Shown piece by piece: positions 16,858 through 23,748 of a stretch of DNA of 31,697 nt. The notes beneath the pieces were generated by a model. That model was not told where the DNA came from, searched no databases, and saw only the letters and a list, made by a program, of their open reading frames with translations. Position numbers and translations under genes: made by a program. The DNA is taken from positions 1 to 31,697 of the IMG/VR virus record IMGVR_UViG_3300025872_000196. One strand, given 5' to 3'. Origin of the DNA: a virus. Numbering within the stretch: position 1 is the first letter of the stretch; each line of letters opens with the position of its first letter.

Positions 16858-17756
16858 TGGCCGGGACGCAGGTCTTCCCCTCGGTGCCTTCGACGGGTGG
16901 CGGTGGTTCCTCGGCGCTCACGTGGGCGGGGTGGTTCGGTGATGCTGCGGATGGTGACTTCACGGTTACCACGACAGTGCCGCCGTTCTTCAGTCCCGCT
17001 CGCGAGCGCAACTACAACAACCTGACCATCGCGTCCGGCGCCAACATGGCCGTCTCCGGGTTTCGCGTGTACGTCAACGGCACCCTCCAGAACCTCGGGA
17101 CGATTCAGGACAACGGGAACAATGCCGATCTGTCCTCCGGAGGCGGGTCGCTGGCGGCAACGCAATACCTTCGTGGCGCGTCTGGTGGTGGCCCGAACGG
17201 TGGCAGCACGACGGCCAATGGCAATCCCGGCAACTCGAGCAGCAACGCGTCGATCAACAACTCGGGGTTGAACCCGAATGGCGGCGCAGGCGGGAACGCG
17301 GGCGTTCAGACCGGCGGCGCTGGTGGTTCCGCTGGTGTCGCCTCGACGCGATGGGCAGGCCAGCTCATTCAGGCGCGGCAGCAGGTCGGCGCGTTCGGCG
17401 GCGGCGCAGGCGGTGGTTCCGGCGCGGTCGTCACCGGCGGCGGTAGTGCGAACGGCGGCGGCGGCGGCGGCGGCGGCGGCGTGGTCTGGCTCGCGGCGCG
17501 CGTGCTGGACAACGCGAGCGGCACGATCTCCGCGCGCGGCGGCAACGGCGGCAACGGTTCCGGCGCTGCGCCTGGTATCGCAGGCGGCGGCGGCGGCGGC
17601 GGCGGCGGGCTCGTCGGAATCGTGTCGACCACGCCGTCGGCGTCGATGGGCGGAACCATCACGGCGGCAGGCGGCACGGGCGGCACTGGCTTCAACGGCG
17701 GCGGCGCTGGTGTGGCCGGGAACGCTGGCTCCGTCAACTACCTCATTCTCGGGTGA
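16857..17756 (+). CDS. glycine-rich putative tail adhesin
   Basis: This 299-residue protein starts at ATG 16857. The first 80 residues are beta-rich (FGDAADGDFTVTTTVPPFFS). From about residue 95 it is dominated by glycine with alanine, asparagine and serine, including runs of nine or more glycines near residues 200 and 243. Polyglycine-rich regions of this sort occur in tail-tip adhesins such as T-even gp38, where they form packed polyglycine helices carrying the variable receptor loops. Similarity here is of composition, not proven homology. The glycine runs are encoded by pure GGC repeats, which may vary in length without breaking the frame. It ends in NYLILG. Confidence 0.6.
   Translation: MAGTQVFPSVPSTGGGGSSALTWAGWFGDAADGDFTVTTTVPPFFSPARERNYNNLTIASGANMAVSGFRVYVNGTLQNLGTIQDNGNNADLSSGGGSLAATQYLRGASGGGPNGGSTTANGNPGNSSSNASINNSGLNPNGGAGGNAGVQTGGAGGSAGVASTRWAGQLIQARQQVGAFGGGAGGGSGAVVTGGGSANGGGGGGGGGVVWLAARVLDNASGTISARGGNGGNGSGAAPGIAGGGGGGGGGLVGIVSTTPSASMGGTITAAGGTGGTGFNGGGAGVAGNAGSVNYLILG
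17453..17480 (+). repeat. CGG/GGC trinucleotide repeat, first tract
   Basis: Nine CGG units in a row, read in frame as consecutive GGC glycine codons of the glycine-rich adhesin. Only one codon is used although glycine has four, which makes the tract prone to slipped-strand change by whole codons. Confidence 0.9.
17583..17606 (+). repeat. GGC trinucleotide repeat, second tract
   Basis: Eight GGC codons in a row, 103 bases after the first tract and in the same gene, followed by GGG. It encodes a second polyglycine run. Recombination or slippage between or within the two tracts would keep the reading frame. Confidence 0.9.
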
Positions 17757-17759
17757 CCT

Positions 17760-17960
17760 ATGACGAAGTACCTTGTGGTCGCGGTTGGCACGCCCTCGCA
17801 GGATGCGACGGCCCTCGCCGTGGCGAATGGCTGCGTCGGCTTCTACACCGGCATCCCGCCCGTGTGGTCGGAGCTCGCCGCGGCGCAGGGCTGGACCCTG
17901 CCGTGCGTGGTGACTGAGGACGAGAACGGCGCGGTCGTCTCCTGGGCACCGGTGGCCTAG
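17760..17960 (+). CDS. small hypothetical protein among fibre genes
   Basis: This 66-residue protein (MTKYLVVAVGTPSQDATALA at the start) follows the glycine-rich gene by 3 bases. It appears to be a compact alpha/beta unit with a VGTPSQD turn, a glycine-cysteine pair (NGCVGFY) and a final strand ENGAVVSWAPVA. Its stop shares one base with the GTG of the next gene, so it is translated in the fibre operon. No family is recognised; it may be a fibre chaperone or a small tip protein. Confidence 0.6.
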   Translation: MTKYLVVAVGTPSQDATALAVANGCVGFYTGIPPVWSELAAAQGWTLPCVVTEDENGAVVSWAPVA

Positions 17961-18484
17961 TGGCGCGGCTTCCTGTTTACCGGGACTACAAGACCACGAA
18001 GGTCGCCGCAGTCCTCAAGGCGGGGCAGAACGTCACGATTACGGACGCCGTCGTCGGCGACGTGGTCGAGGTTACCATCGGAGCCTCGGGCGGTGGTGGA
18101 GGAGGGGGCGGGACGCCTGCCTCGTCGGTCGTGAGCGAGACGACCTACGGGCAGCAGACCGCAGTGGGGACCTCCACCGACTACGCTAGGGCAGACCATA
18201 GCCACGGGAGCGTGTCGCTTCCCGCGCATAGCTCCACCACGGGCCTTGCGTGGACGAGCTCGGGCCACACGGGTAGCTCCACGGCGGTAGCCGCGTGGAA
18301 TGGCAACGGGAACGCCTCAGTCGTGCAGGCGACCGCCGACGAGACGATGCTTGTACGACGCGCGGGCGTACTTCAGTGGGTGCCCCTCATCGTCGGCATC
18401 GCCGTGTACGCCGACTTCACTGGGGACAGTGGCGTCTACCAAGACGAAACGTCGCCTGAGCTCTACATCGGGACGGTGATCTGA
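17960..18484 (+). CDS. tail fibre-type protein
   Basis: This 174-residue protein starts at GTG 17960. It has an N-terminal beta unit (about 45 residues), a glycine hinge (GGGGGGGG near 45-52), and then the segment TTYGQQTAVGTSTDYARADH followed by SHG. That last pattern, ending in A-D-H-x-H-G, is widespread in phage tail fibres, where the histidines may bind metal along a trimeric shaft. The C-terminus is beta-rich (LVRRAGVLQWVPLIVG). The gene overlaps the next start (TGATG). A trimeric fibre or fibre-linker role is likely. Confidence 0.7.
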   Translation: MARLPVYRDYKTTKVAAVLKAGQNVTITDAVVGDVVEVTIGASGGGGGGGGTPASSVVSETTYGQQTAVGTSTDYARADHSHGSVSLPAHSSTTGLAWTSSGHTGSSTAVAAWNGNGNASVVQATADETMLVRRAGVLQWVPLIVGIAVYADFTGDSGVYQDETSPELYIGTVI

Positions 18485-19461
18485 TGGCACTAACTCCGCT
18501 TACTCACCGACGACTCGCCACGGTCACGTCGGCAGGACTGACGATCAGCCAGGTACTCGACGCAGTCTGGGCTGGCGTGGCGCCAACGGTGACGACCTAT
18601 TCTGATGGTTCTACCCGCTTGTTTTCGGGAACGGGCGCCACCGGCTGGACGTGGACTCTCGTACAGGTCGGAGGCGTCACCGAAGCCGTGTGGGCAAAGC
18701 CGCCGGGTGGCTCTCTCGAGCAGCGGTTCATTCTCGCCGGACGCTCTGCTATCCCGACGCCCAACCCGATCATGCTGTCCCCGGAAACGTTCCTAAACTC
18801 GGGCCTCCATCTGGGTCTGGCGTTGAACGCTGGCGCCTTCACGACATGGAACGGTTCGGCGCCATTCACGAGCGGCTACTTCAGTGGGTACACGCGTCTC
18901 GGACAGGCCGTCACCACGATGTCAACCAGCGTCACGATGACGATCTACGAGTCTCAGGAGGACATCACGGTAGAACTCGTCGCCGGCGGCACGGCCATCA
19001 TGCTCTGCGGCGGCGGCGCCTACGTGGACCCGGATACCTCCGCAGCCCTTGCCGCCGAGAGTGATGGGCGTCGGTACGGCCTCTGGACCGGCGGCACGAC
19101 CGCACCGACGACGTACCTGGCCAACGCCACGAACGGCAACATCTTCACCCACAGCGCCTCTGCCGGTAACGTCTCGCACACGTACCTGAAGCGCCAGGGC
19201 ACGAACACCACGGATGCCGCCCGCCGCATGTGGTTTACCGCCACGCCTACGATCTCCGAGATGACGAACGCGGCGGGGGAGCTGGTCGGCATCCCCATCC
19301 CCATCGCCTCGACGGTGGCGTATGGTGGGCGGCTTCGCGAGAAGACATTTGTGCGCGGGATGCTCCGCAATCAGATCGTCAGCAACGCCGGAGTGACGGT
19401 GGGCTACGCCCTGGCACCGAGTACGACGACGACCGGTGACTGCATCCTCTTGAAGTATTGA
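18484..19461 (+). CDS. putative tail fibre or virion surface protein
   Basis: This 325-residue protein is translationally coupled to the fibre gene before it. It starts with a short helix (LTPLTHRRLATVTSAG), then is strand- and threonine-rich, with GWTWTLVQVGGVTEAVWAKP near residue 57 and a mid part containing AIMLCGGGAYVDPDTS. A jelly-roll or beta-sandwich domain is suggested but no family is recognised. The last residues (DCILLKY) resemble the hydrophobic ends of head or fibre proteins. Position says host-contact region; it could be a receptor-binding tip. Confidence 0.5.
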   Translation: MALTPLTHRRLATVTSAGLTISQVLDAVWAGVAPTVTTYSDGSTRLFSGTGATGWTWTLVQVGGVTEAVWAKPPGGSLEQRFILAGRSAIPTPNPIMLSPETFLNSGLHLGLALNAGAFTTWNGSAPFTSGYFSGYTRLGQAVTTMSTSVTMTIYESQEDITVELVAGGTAIMLCGGGAYVDPDTSAALAAESDGRRYGLWTGGTTAPTTYLANATNGNIFTHSASAGNVSHTYLKRQGTNTTDAARRMWFTATPTISEMTNAAGELVGIPIPIASTVAYGGRLREKTFVRGMLRNQIVSNAGVTVGYALAPSTTTTGDCILLKY

Positions 19462-19468
19462 GGGCAAC

Positions 19469-19663
19469 ATGACCTACACCGAGCAGATTGAGGCGTACGT
19501 GGCGCACTACCCGCAGACAGTCCGCTCCGAGGTGCCGGCGGCGTGTGGCGTGACGGAGCTCCCGTCCTACCCGTCCGTCGAGGTGGTGGCGTGGGACCAT
19601 GACTTCTGCGAGCTGGTTGACGCTGACGGGGTCGAGATCGCGCGCTTTCGCCTCGTCGGTTAG
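19469..19663 (+). CDS. small hypothetical protein
   Basis: This 64-residue acidic protein (MTYTEQIEAYVAHYPQTVRS at the start) has GAGGG 6-10 bases upstream. It holds an N-terminal helix, a C-x-V turn and a strand pair ending VEIARFRLVG. No membrane segment. It bridges the fibre genes and the lysis cluster. No function is recognised. Confidence 0.55.
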   Translation: MTYTEQIEAYVAHYPQTVRSEVPAACGVTELPSYPSVEVVAWDHDFCELVDADGVEIARFRLVG

Positions 19664-19683
19664 TCGCCTCACATGGAGGTCTG

Positions 19684-19989
19684 ATGCCCGAAGCGCAGAC
19701 TGCGAGGTGGACTGACCGCCTTGTTCCGGTTCCCGTGTGGACTCTGCTTGTCGTCGGCGCCGCGATGGTCGGTGGCACGGGTGCGGTTGGCTACTTCAGC
19801 GAGGCGCAGGCCGGCGAGGGCATCCAACCGCAAGACGTCTCCGAGATGCGTACGATCCTCGCACGCATTGACGGGCGCCTGGAGGGCATGGAGCGCGAAG
19901 GCGCGGCGCTGCGCTCGGAGCTAGTGAGCCTGCGCCGGGACGTGAACACGCTCCGTGCCGATGTCGACGCCATCCAGCGCGGGCACTGA
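19684..19989 (+). CDS. single-span membrane protein, holin candidate
   Basis: This 101-residue protein has GGAGG just upstream of its ATG. Residues 17-38 (VPVWTLLVVGAAMVGGTGAV) form one clear transmembrane segment after a short basic N-terminus. Residues about 53-98 form a charged coiled coil (DGRLEGMEREGAALRSELVS). A membrane helix plus coiled coil, close to the endolysin, fits a holin or an XhlA-like membrane lysis factor, though the order is reversed relative to XhlA. A non-lytic membrane protein cannot be ruled out. A 7-bp stem-loop follows the stop (19992-20008). Confidence 0.5.
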   Translation: MPEAQTARWTDRLVPVPVWTLLVVGAAMVGGTGAVGYFSEAQAGEGIQPQDVSEMRTILARIDGRLEGMEREGAALRSELVSLRRDVNTLRADVDAIQRGH

Positions 19990-20152
19990 CTGCCGGCTAG
20001 AAGCTGGCGAGGTGGCCGTGCGGGTATCCTCGGCTTGGATGCTCCCCGACGGACGCACGGTCCCCTCGCTTTCTGATTGCTACCTCGAGGCCGGCTCCGG
20101 CTGGCGCATCGAGCTACCACCCGAACCACCTAGAAGGCCACGGAGGCCACGC

Positions 20153-20680
20153 ATGGAACCCGTACCCGTACCGCCCGAGGAGGTCGTCGCGCAGGTCTCC
20201 GATGACGCCGCGCTCCTGCCTGCGACGCCGCACGTCGCCGTGCCTCACGTGGTCGCACACGAAGGCCAGCCCGACAAGCAACCCGACGCGTCCGAGCTCG
20301 GCAAGCTCGCGGAGAGCGCGGGCGACAACCCGCTCCTGGCGCTGGGGCTCGCCGCTATTGCCGTGCTCGGCGGGGGCTCGGCGTGGAAGCTCTGGACGAA
20401 GCGGTCGGAGCAGAGCCACGAGCTCGCGATGAAGCGCCTCGAGCTGGACGCCGCGACGATGAACGGGACCGCGCAGCCTCCTCCCTGCCAGGTCAAGCAG
20501 ACCGAGGTGGACGCGAAGCTCGCTGCCTTGGAGGCGCGGCTGGGAAAGGTCGAGAAGACCTCGCTCGGCTTGCCAGACGGCTTCGACGCCGACGAGCTGA
20601 CAGGGAGGCTCAGCAAGGTCGAAGGGGCAATTAAGCGCATGGGCGTGAAGCCGCCGGCACCGAAGGGAGGGACCAAGTGA
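20153..20680 (+). CDS. single-span membrane protein with coiled coil, lysis-region protein
   Basis: This 175-residue protein has a proline/acidic N-terminal part (residues 1-50), a transmembrane helix (about 60-81, LLALGLAAIAVLGGGSAWKL) and a C-terminal coiled coil (about 118-165). I chose ATG 20153 because GGAGG lies exactly 6 bases upstream. The frame is open further back, and a GTG at 20018 with GAGG 5 bases upstream would add 45 residues, including a basic proline/arginine stretch, so a longer form is possible. The last codons overlap the endolysin start (GTGA), linking it to lysis; a holin, spanin-like or accessory role is inferred. Confidence 0.5.
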   Translation: MEPVPVPPEEVVAQVSDDAALLPATPHVAVPHVVAHEGQPDKQPDASELGKLAESAGDNPLLALGLAAIAVLGGGSAWKLWTKRSEQSHELAMKRLELDAATMNGTAQPPPCQVKQTEVDAKLAALEARLGKVEKTSLGLPDGFDADELTGRLSKVEGAIKRMGVKPPAPKGGTK

Positions 20681-21126
20681 CTCTGACCGCACACTTCAGC
20701 TTTGAGGAGCTGACCCGCACCGGACAAGCCTCCCTCCAGGACGCCAACCAGCAGGAGGCCCTCCCCTACGTGGACCGTCTGAAGGCGGTGGCCGAAATGC
20801 TCGAGGTCATCCGCGCGCGGTTCGGGCCTGTCCGCGTGTCGAGTGGCTTCAGGGGGCCTGCCGTCAACGCCGCCGTGGGAGGCAGTGCCTCGTCACAACA
20901 TTCTAAGGGCGAGGCCGCGGACATCGTGTGCCCCGCCGTCTCGGTGGAGGAGCTCCACAAGTGGATCGTCACCGAGAGCGGCCTGCGCTTTGGGCAGTGC
21001 ATCCTCGAGAAGCCGCCGGGGAAGGCGTGGGTGCACATCTCCCTCGGTGCCCCGTGGCGTCCGGCTGCGAAGTGCAACGAGGCGCTCTTCTTCGACGGGA
21101 AGACCTACAAGCCGATCAAGTATTGA
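20677..21126 (+). CDS. endolysin, peptidase M15-type
   Basis: This 149-residue protein cuts peptidoglycan cross-links at the end of infection. It shows the M15A-like zinc pattern: H75 and D82 in SQHSKGEAAD, and H120 in AWVHISLG, with E111 nearby as the likely general base. The stretch FGPVRVSSGFRGPAVNAAVG before the first histidine is characteristic of D-alanyl-D-alanine carboxypeptidase-like phage enzymes. There is no signal peptide, so a holin is needed for export; two membrane proteins lie just upstream. It starts at GTG within a GTGA overlap. Confidence 0.9.
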   Translation: MTLTAHFSFEELTRTGQASLQDANQQEALPYVDRLKAVAEMLEVIRARFGPVRVSSGFRGPAVNAAVGGSASSQHSKGEAADIVCPAVSVEELHKWIVTESGLRFGQCILEKPPGKAWVHISLGAPWRPAAKCNEALFFDGKTYKPIKY

Positions 21127-21296
21127 GCTAGGTAGGCGGCGGGAACCTCTACCCCACAAAGGCGGCGCGCTACTCTCGCATGGTGCAGGGGCGGCGCGTC
21201 GTCTCGTGTCGGGCTACTCTGTCGGTGCGCAACATCGGAGGCGCGCGCCCTCGTCGTCGGAATAGGCCGCGGCGGGGGCGTCCACCAGGAGGTCAG
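21127..21296 (+). other. 170-bp gap after the endolysin, with short repeats
   Basis: No convincing gene is seen. GGCGGCGCG occurs at 21161-21169 and 21190-21198, CTACTCT at 21170-21176 and 21214-21220, and a weak GGTAG/CTACC stem at 21131-21153. An upstream start at 21180 would add an arginine-rich, unlikely N-terminus to the next gene. The stretch may hold a promoter or a partial terminator, but no clear -35/-10 pair could be set. Confidence 0.35.
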
Positions 21297-21482
21297 ATGC
21301 CGTACACGCCTGACGAGCTCGTCACCCTGCCTGCCGAGGTCATTGATCTCGTAAATGCCATTCGCGACGCCCGACGCGCCGACGGCGACGGTGGGGTCAA
21401 GGTCACGAAGGCCGAGCGCCGCAAGATCCTCCGCGAGGCTGCGCAGTTGGCGTTCCTGCTCGCTCGGGATGGGCTGGACTAA
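21297..21482 (+). CDS. small hypothetical helical protein
   Basis: This 61-residue protein (MPYTPDELVTLPAEVIDLVN at the start) begins at ATG 21297 with AGGAGG 4 bases upstream. It is two helices with basic and acidic faces (VTKAERRKILREAAQLAFLL). The stop is shared with the next ATG (TAATG). It resembles small phage proteins found after lysis genes, but no function is recognised. It may be soluble; no true membrane segment. Confidence 0.65.
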   Translation: MPYTPDELVTLPAEVIDLVNAIRDARRADGDGGVKVTKAERRKILREAAQLAFLLARDGLD

Positions 21483-21832
21483 TGGCCGTCACCCTCGCGC
21501 CTACGCACCTACCGCACGTACAGATCGTCGTTACCGGCGCATCGGGTACAGTTACGGAGGTCATCCTCCCCACGACGCGTCATCTCGCGATGAACCTGCA
21601 CAACCGCGACAACGCCTCGAAGAACGCGATGGTCTCCTTTGACCAGACGCTGGTCGATGGAGGCGCGGCGCCCGCCTCGGGCGGGTGGAGCATCGACAAC
21701 TATCTGAACTACAACGTCAACGGTAACGGCGCGAATGGGATGCCGAGCGTGACGAAGTTCTTCGTCTTCTCGCTTTCGCATAACGACGTTACCATCGAGG
21801 TTCTCCTGACGACAAGCAAGCCCGCCAACTAG
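21482..21832 (+). CDS. small hypothetical protein, probable virion or accessory protein
   Basis: This 116-residue protein is beta-rich (HVQIVVTGASGTVTEVILPT then asparagine- and glycine-rich turns SIDNYLNYNVNGNGANGM) and ends in IEVLLTTSKPAN. It could be a decoration or fibre-type protein displaced behind the lysis genes. Its stop codon overlaps the stop codon of the convergent sliding clamp gene within the 4 bases CTAG, leaving no space for a terminator between the two operons. Confidence 0.6.
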   Translation: MAVTLAPTHLPHVQIVVTGASGTVTEVILPTTRHLAMNLHNRDNASKNAMVSFDQTLVDGGAAPASGGWSIDNYLNYNVNGNGANGMPSVTKFFVFSLSHNDVTIEVLLTTSKPAN

Positions 21833-22935
21833 TCCAGGCGTACCGGCATCACCACGTAGAACGCCGACGCGTCTCCTCGCGGCTCGAGAATGAGCGGCGC
21901 AATAGCACCGCCGCTCTTCATCACGACGTCCCCTTCGGGACAGGCCGCGAGAGCATCGCCGATGAATGCGGCATTGAGCCCGAGGGAGAGCGGCGTATCG
22001 GCCTCGCACGGGACCTCGTCTCGCGCCGACATCACGTCAGCCTGAGTGGCGCTTAGCACCAGACCATCGCTACCGAACGAGAAACGCACCGCCTTCGCGT
22101 TGTCTCGGGCTGCGAGCTTCACGCGCTTGAGCGCGTTCCCGACGGCGTCGCGGTCAACGATGAACCGATGCTTGTGCGTAGCGGGGAGGACTTCCTTGTA
22201 CGACGGAAAGTCGGCTTCTAGGAGGCGCACGTAGAGGCTCGCCACGGCGCCCCAGTGGATGTGTACCACCTTGTCGCCGTACTTCATCTGCACGACGTCC
22301 TCGACGTCCCCGAGGAGGCGCAGGAGCTCCGCGGCGCCACGACGCGGGAACAGCGAGCGCCTCGGGAGGTCGCCCTGGTGCGTCGCCGATACCTCCACGC
22401 GTGCGAGACGGGACCCGTCCGTGGTGACCATGCCGAGCGCGCCCTGAACCAGCTCGAGGTGCACGCCGCCGAGCATGTACCGGCTGTCGTCGTCAGCCAT
22501 CGCGTGCGACACGGCGCGTAGCCCGCGGCGCAGGTCTGCCGCAGACACGGTGATGGTACACGCAGAGGCATCGACCTGCGCCGTCGGCGGGAACTCTTCG
22601 GTCGGGAGCGTGGGCAGCTTGAACGTGGAGCGCCCCGCAGCCACCTCGAGCATCGTCTCCCGCAGAGTCATGGTGACGGAGCCTGCGGGGAGCACGGACG
22701 CCACGTCCCTTAGGCGCGAGGCATCCACGCAGACGCGGAGCTGGTCGCTCACCACGTCGACCGGGTACAGGCCCACGAAGGTGCAGACCGTGTCGCGTGC
22801 GGTCACGAGAAGCTGACCCGCTCCGTTGACGTGGAGGAGGGCGGCTGCGCCGATGGGCGCGCCCGACTTGTCGGCGATGCTGGCGGCACGGTTCGCCGCC
22901 TGGGCGAGGACCGCCCTGTCAATGATGATGCGCAC
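21829..22935 (-). CDS. dnaN: DNA polymerase III sliding clamp (beta subunit)
   Basis: This 368-residue protein is the full length of a bacterial clamp, the ring that tethers polymerases and repair factors to DNA. GTG at 22935 was chosen: a GGAG site lies 7 bases upstream, the product starts RIIIDRAVLAQ as clamps do, and its G is shared with the TAG of the gene before. The three similar domains can be followed; a central SRYMLGGVHLEL, then TTDGSRLARVEV and VDRDAVGNALKRVKL are clamp signatures. It ends YVVMPVRLD, close to the usual M-P-M-R-L end. It lies last in the minus-strand recombination operon. No DNA polymerase gene is present here, so it must serve a host polymerase or another partner. 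Confidence 0.9.
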   Translation of the reverse strand: MRIIIDRAVLAQAANRAASIADKSGAPIGAAALLHVNGAGQLLVTARDTVCTFVGLYPVDVVSDQLRVCVDASRLRDVASVLPAGSVTMTLRETMLEVAAGRSTFKLPTLPTEEFPPTAQVDASACTITVSAADLRRGLRAVSHAMADDDSRYMLGGVHLELVQGALGMVTTDGSRLARVEVSATHQGDLPRRSLFPRRGAAELLRLLGDVEDVVQMKYGDKVVHIHWGAVASLYVRLLEADFPSYKEVLPATHKHRFIVDRDAVGNALKRVKLAARDNAKAVRFSFGSDGLVLSATQADVMSARDEVPCEADTPLSLGLNAAFIGDALAACPEGDVVMKSGGAIAPLILEPRGDASAFYVVMPVRLD

Positions 22936-23246
22936 TAGCGAGCTCCTGCCTGCCGGATGCGGCAGTCCCAAAGGTGTTCGGAGGTGGGGGCGAGACAGGC
23001 GGGACACTGGTCCGTGTCTCCGATGTACAGCGAGGCAGGCTCGGCCATGACCTCGGCAAGGGTGGCGAGCTGGGCGCGGTCGTGCAGGAGAGCGCGCTCC
23101 TGCTCCTCGGCGAAGGCTTCGACCTCGTCAAGCTGCACCATGCAGACCTTGACCGCGTTGATGTGAGCGATGCGCCGCTCCATCGTGTACTTGTGGAGCA
23201 CGGCCTCCAGGCGCTGCCGCATCATGTGCGACGAGATCAGCGCCAC
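22935..23246 (-). CDS. small hypothetical protein with C-terminal cysteine motif
   Basis: This 103-residue protein is set to start at GTG 23246, with GAGG 6 bases upstream, overlapping the Gp157-like gene by 10 bases. The first 70 residues are helical (RQRLEAVLHKYTMERRIAHI then EEQERALLHDRAQLATLAEV). The end holds C-P-A-C and a later cysteine (DQCPACLAPTSEHLWDC), which with a nearby histidine could bind zinc. It lies between a Gp157 protein and DnaN and is therefore probably part of recombination or replication. No family is recognised. Confidence 0.6.
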   Translation of the reverse strand: MALISSHMMRQRLEAVLHKYTMERRIAHINAVKVCMVQLDEVEAFAEEQERALLHDRAQLATLAEVMAEPASLYIGDTDQCPACLAPTSEHLWDCRIRQAGAR

Positions 23247-23740
23247 CGGACACCTCGCTTGCTCTCCAGACGGAAGCCGGCGGGGAGCTCGGCGCCGGCC
23301 TTCGCAGCCTTCAGCGCCGCAGCGCGGTCGGGCTCCGTCTTCACGCGCCGCCAGATCTCCGGCCATTCCGAGACGTCCTCGGGACCAGACACGGACTGCG
23401 TCTCGGCGAGCCACGCCGTGTAGCTGGATGTCTTCACCTTCGGCTCCTCGCCGAGCTCCTCGCGCGCGACCAGGAGGGCGGTCGCGTACACCTTGACCCG
23501 CTCCTCGGCGCTTTCCATTGCCTGCCGGCGGGCCTTCAGGCGGGCCTCCTCCTCCTTGAGGAGCGTGGCCTCGGAGTCGAGCCGGCGCGAGAGCGCGAGG
23601 CAGCTATGCAGCTTGTCCTCGGAGGACTCCAACCACGCGGCTAGGGCCAACTCGCACTCGGGCGTCAGCACGCCCTGTTCAGCCTCGATGCTCCCGAGGA
23701 TGCGCGAGGAGTCAACCAGAAGTTCGTAGGTACTAGGCAC
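23237..23740 (-). CDS. Gp157-family protein
   Basis: This 167-residue protein reads as the Siphovirus Gp157 family: an N-terminal helical part (LVDSSRILGSIEAEQGVLTP), a central charged coiled coil (EATLLKEEEARLKARRQAME) and a strand-rich end with SSYTAWLAETQSVSG. In streptococcal phages, a relative is linked to phage resistance and replication. Here it is sited with an ERF protein and a clamp, suggesting a recombination partner. GTG 23740 has GAGG 6 bases upstream. The family call is by pattern. Confidence 0.7.
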   Translation of the reverse strand: MPSTYELLVDSSRILGSIEAEQGVLTPECELALAAWLESSEDKLHSCLALSRRLDSEATLLKEEEARLKARRQAMESAEERVKVYATALLVAREELGEEPKVKTSSYTAWLAETQSVSGPEDVSEWPEIWRRVKTEPDRAAALKAAKAGAELPAGFRLESKRGVRWR

Positions 23741-23748
23741 AGGTCACC

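Noticed and set aside
21131-21153. Possible terminator after the endolysin (GGTAG/CTACC)
   Set aside because: Only five base pairs, a long loop and no T run; too weak to call.
21180-21296. Longer N-terminus for the small gene at 21297
   Set aside because: It would be arginine/proline-rich and unlike the rest; the AGGAGG site directly before 21297 marks the start.
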